Source: Cryobacterium sp. HLT2-28
GTDB taxonomy: Bacteria > Actinomycetota > Actinomycetes > Actinomycetales > Microbacteriaceae
Direction of reading: 5' to 3'
DNA length: 64,000 nt
Assembly: GCF_004402495.1 (NCBI RefSeq)
Contig: NZ_SOFH01000021.1
Span: forward strand, 1 to 64,000
The notes beneath the pieces are model-generated. The model was not told the DNA's origin, searched no databases, and worked only from the letters and a program-made list of their open reading frames with translations. The position numbers and the translations under genes are program-made. Of the stretch, positions 61,134 through 64,000 are shown one piece after another; position 1 is the first letter of the stretch; each line of letters starts with the position of its first letter.

Positions 61134-62315
61134 ATGAAGATCCTGCACACCTCGGACTGGCACATCGGGCGCACCTTCCACACGCATTCCACGCTGGGGC
61201 ATCTCCGCGTGGTGTTCGAGGCGCTCGTCGAGGTGGTGCGGGAACGACAGGTGCAGGTTGTCGTCGTCGCCGGTGACGTCTTCGACTCCGCGATGCCGTC
61301 GGCCGACAGCTACACCCTCCTGGCCTGGGTGCTGCGGGAGCTCAGGGGAGCCGGAGCCGCGGTCGTGATGACCAGCGGCAACCACGACTCGGCGACACGG
61401 CTCGGCTTCCAGTCGGAGTGGGCGGGCCTGGCCGGCATCCACATCATCACCCGGCCCGACCAGTTCCTCGAACCCGTCACCATCGCCGACGCGAACGGCC
61501 CCGTGCACTTCTACGGCATCCCCTACCTGGAGCCGGCGATGATCCGGCATCTGTTCCCGGAGGAGACGCTGCGAAACCACGAGCAAGTGCTCACCTTCGC
61601 GATGCGGAGGATCCGCGCTGAGATCGCCGCGCGGGGCGGGCGCTCGGTCGTGCTGGCGCACTGCTTCGCGGCCGGGGTCGCTCCAGCGGCCGAGGCCACC
61701 GAGGTCGAGCGGGACATCACCGCCGGAGGCCTCTACCTGGTGCCGATCGCGGTGTTCGGCCCGTCCGACGGCCCGCTCGGCCCCGACTACGTCGCGCTCG
61801 GCCACATCCACGGCCGGGCCACGCTCACCGAGCGGGTGCGCTACTCCGGGGCACCCCTGCACTACTCCTTCTCCGAGGCAGGCAAGCCGCGCGGCGCCTG
61901 GCTCGTCGACCTCCAGGCCGGCCGGCGCGCCGAGGTCGAATGGGTCGGGCTTCCCGTTCCCCGCAGGTTGTCCGTGCTCACCGGCGAGATCGAGGAACTG
62001 CTCACCGCCGACGACTACGAACGGTTCGAGGCCGACTGGGTGTCGGCCGTGCTCACCGACCAGGTGCGGCCCCTCGACGGCATGCGCCGCCTGCAGAAAC
62101 GATTCCCGCACTGCGTCACCGTCGAACACCGGCCCCTGGTCGTCGTGGACACGGATGCCGCGAGCTACGGCGCGCGCCTGCACCAGCAGAACGACCACCA
62201 GATCGTCGCCGGGTTCCTCGAGTTCGTGCGCAACGGGGTCGGCCAGACCGACTTCGAGCGCGAGCTGGTCGCCGAATTGCTTGCTGCCAACGATCTGAGG
62301 GAGATCACGGCATGA
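61134..62315 (+). CDS. sbcD: Exonuclease SbcCD subunit D
   Basis: A 393-residue Mre11-type nuclease. The phosphoesterase motifs are in order: TSDWHIGRTFH, VVAGDVFDSA, TSGNHDSA, and LGHIHG. With SbcC it cuts hairpins and processes DNA ends. The ATG at 61134 gives the family N-terminus MKILHTSDWH; the frame continues upstream through the operator region without coding sense. Its stop overlaps the sbcC start (ATGA). Confidence 0.96.
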   Translation: MKILHTSDWHIGRTFHTHSTLGHLRVVFEALVEVVRERQVQVVVVAGDVFDSAMPSADSYTLLAWVLRELRGAGAAVVMTSGNHDSATRLGFQSEWAGLAGIHIITRPDQFLEPVTIADANGPVHFYGIPYLEPAMIRHLFPEETLRNHEQVLTFAMRRIRAEIAARGGRSVVLAHCFAAGVAPAAEATEVERDITAGGLYLVPIAVFGPSDGPLGPDYVALGHIHGRATLTERVRYSGAPLHYSFSEAGKPRGAWLVDLQAGRRAEVEWVGLPVPRRLSVLTGEIEELLTADDYERFEADWVSAVLTDQVRPLDGMRRLQKRFPHCVTVEHRPLVVVDTDAASYGARLHQQNDHQIVAGFLEFVRNGVGQTDFERELVAELLAANDLREITA

Positions 62316-64000
62316 AGATCCACCGACTGAGGATCGCCGGGTTCGGACCGTACAAGAACGAGCAGGTAATCGACTTCGAACGGTTCGACGACGACGGGAT
62401 CTTCCTGATCACCGGCAAGACCGGGGCCGGAAAGTCCAGCATCCTGGACGCCATCTGTTTCGCGCTCTACGGAAACGTTCCCCGCTACGAGGGCACGGAG
62501 TCCCAGCTCCGCAGCGACTATTGCGAGCCGGAGGACCCGACCTTCGTCGAACTCGACTTCGGGCTGGGCGAGCGGGACTACCGCCTCTATCGCGCGCCGC
62601 GGTACGAGAAGGCCAGGAAGCGCGGCACCGGTACGACCCTGGCGCAACCGGACGCCCGGCTCGATCTCCGCAGCAACGAGGGCTGGCGCACCATCGCCAC
62701 CCGGCCGGTCGACGTCGGCCACGAGCTGGCCCGCATCCTGCCGCTCAAACAGGACCAATTCCTGCAGGTGATCCTGCTCGCCCAGAACCGGTTCCAGAAG
62801 TTCCTGCTCGCGAAGACGGACGATCGCCGAGCCGTGCTGCGGACCCTGTTCGGCACCGTCAGGTTCGAGCAGTTGGAGACCGTGCTGATCGACCGGCGCA
62901 AGTCCCTCGATGACGAGCTGGTCGCCGTCGAGCTGCGCCTGGCCGGGCTGGCGGCGTCCCTGGCCGGCCAGGCCCAGTGCGAGGCGGCGGAGGGAACCGC
63001 CGACCGAGACTGGTTCGACCGGGCCCAGCAACAGCTTGACGGCCAATTCGGCCGGGCGATCGACGCCGCCGAACGGGCCGGCACGGCGCTGGCCGCCGCC
63101 ACCCTGCACCATCGGATGCAGGAAGACCTGCGACGGCGCCAGGACAGGCGGGACACGGCGGCAGCTGAAGCCGCGGTCCTGGCCGGCCGGCAGGAATCCG
63201 TCGCCGCCGACCGCGTCGCCGTGCAGGCCGCGAACCGGGCGGCACGAGTGTGGCCGCTCCTCACGGCACGACGAGAGGCCGAGGAGGCCCTCGCGGCGGC
63301 CGTCGCCGTCGAAGCGGATGCCCGCGACCGGTGGCGCACCCTCGCCGAGGAGGAACCGGGCGACGGTCCGGCCTCAGCCGGAGGCGCAGGCACCGAGTCG
63401 CACGAGACCGTCGGGGCGGTCATCGAGGAGCTGCTCGGGCGACTCGGGTCCCTCAACGATGTGCTCGTCGCCGAACACATGCTGCCCGGCCTCGAGCGCG
63501 AACTGACCGAGGTACGAACCAGGCTCGCCCGGCACGAGGAGGCGTTGGCCGCCGCGCAGGCCCGGGTCGTGCGGCTGCCCGGACAGATCGACACCGTCGA
63601 CCGGGACCGCTCCGTGGCGGCCCTCGCCGCCGCACGCGAACCCGAGGCGCGCGCCAGGCTCACCCGGCTCGAGGCAGCCAGGGCTGCCGCCGAGGAAGTG
63701 AGCGTCCGCGGTGCGGAACTCGAGGGGGCGTTCCAGGCCGACAGGACGGCCGCGGCCGCGAACACCGCCGCCGCCGTTCAGTTCCAGGCGCTGGTCGATC
63801 GCCGGCTCGCCGGCCACGCCGGTGCACTGGCCGAACAGCTCGTCGACGGGAAGGCGTGCGAGGTGTGCGGTTCGACCGTCCACCCGGCCAGGGCGGTGAG
63901 TGCCGGCGAACCGGTCACCGAAAGCGACATCGAGGAGGCGCGGTTGCAGATGACGGCGCGCCAGGCCGCGCTCGAAGAGACCCGTGCCCGGATCCAGGAG
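62312..64000 (+). CDS. sbcC: Exonuclease SbcCD subunit C (partial, cut by the window edge)
   Basis: The first 563 codons of a Rad50-type SMC-like ATPase. LRIAGFGPYKNEQVIDF and the Walker A motif TGKTGAGKSS (near residues 34-43) are followed by LLAQNRFQKFLLA, the equivalent of the Q-loop region, then long Ala/Arg/Glu-rich coiled coil. The zinc hook CEVCGSTVHP appears near residue 517, so the second coiled-coil arm and the C-terminal ATPase half lie beyond 64000. Co-translated with sbcD. Confidence 0.95.
   Translation, partial: MKIHRLRIAGFGPYKNEQVIDFERFDDDGIFLITGKTGAGKSSILDAICFALYGNVPRYEGTESQLRSDYCEPEDPTFVELDFGLGERDYRLYRAPRYEKARKRGTGTTLAQPDARLDLRSNEGWRTIATRPVDVGHELARILPLKQDQFLQVILLAQNRFQKFLLAKTDDRRAVLRTLFGTVRFEQLETVLIDRRKSLDDELVAVELRLAGLAASLAGQAQCEAAEGTADRDWFDRAQQQLDGQFGRAIDAAERAGTALAAATLHHRMQEDLRRRQDRRDTAAAEAAVLAGRQESVAADRVAVQAANRAARVWPLLTARREAEEALAAAVAVEADARDRWRTLAEEEPGDGPASAGGAGTESHETVGAVIEELLGRLGSLNDVLVAEHMLPGLERELTEVRTRLARHEEALAAAQARVVRLPGQIDTVDRDRSVAALAAAREPEARARLTRLEAARAAAEEVSVRGAELEGAFQADRTAAAANTAAAVQFQALVDRRLAGHAGALAEQLVDGKACEVCGSTVHPARAVSAGEPVTESDIEEARLQMTARQAALEETRARIQE

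Overview
The window is about 70% G+C, densely packed and uses actinobacterial codons. A mycothiol-dependent formaldehyde dehydrogenase, a GdhB-type 180-kDa NAD-glutamate dehydrogenase, an LCP cell-wall ligase, a LAxTG-type wall anchor and many GTG/TTG starts all point to a Gram-positive actinomycete. The recurrent word GGATGCC / GGCATCC and the overall gene style suggest Microbacteriaceae (Cryobacterium-like); that family assignment is inference. No rRNA, tRNA, CRISPR array, insertion sequence or prophage was seen.

Region 1 (94-9778) is a complete hexuronate locus. A divergent IclR regulator faces a six-gene operon: a mutarotase-UxaB fusion, uxaC, a GPH symporter, uxaA, kdgK and eda. Together these take galacturonate through tagaturonate, altronate, KDG and KDPG to pyruvate and glyceraldehyde-3-phosphate. 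The intergenic region carries several GTTC-N9-GAAC palindromes and a short leader ORF that overlaps the first structural gene.

Region 2 (9800-28100) is a mosaic of single genes: two alpha/beta hydrolases, a histidine phosphatase, an LLM oxidoreductase, an endonuclease/exonuclease/phosphatase-fold protein, a quinone oxidoreductase, gdh, the mycothiol formaldehyde pair, a potassium channel, a DarT-like ADP-ribosyltransferase and a short-chain fatty acid transporter. Palindromic elements, minisatellite-like tandem arrays and gene remnants lie between them. A tiny zinc-ribbon protein is also encoded here.

Region 3 (28279-36816) holds three paralogous membrane GGDEF-EAL proteins of one architecture. 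Two are translationally coupled; a MOSC protein and a lipoprotein lie between these two and the third. Region 4 (37142-51274) carries a flavodoxin, a SNF2 ATPase, a prolyl oligopeptidase, a HAD phosphatase, a VOC protein, an LCP protein, a two-gene efflux-type operon behind a 23-bp palindrome, a frameshifted wall-anchored beta-propeller protein and an FHA-domain pair.

Region 5 (51461-64000) begins with a TM0106-type nuclease-helicase whose ribosome binding site lies inside a perfect hairpin. Next comes a fructose PTS locus (fruR-fruK-fruA, then ptsI and ptsH) with a DeoR-type operator and a CRP/GlxR-like site upstream. Divergently, sbcD and the start of sbcC run off the right edge.
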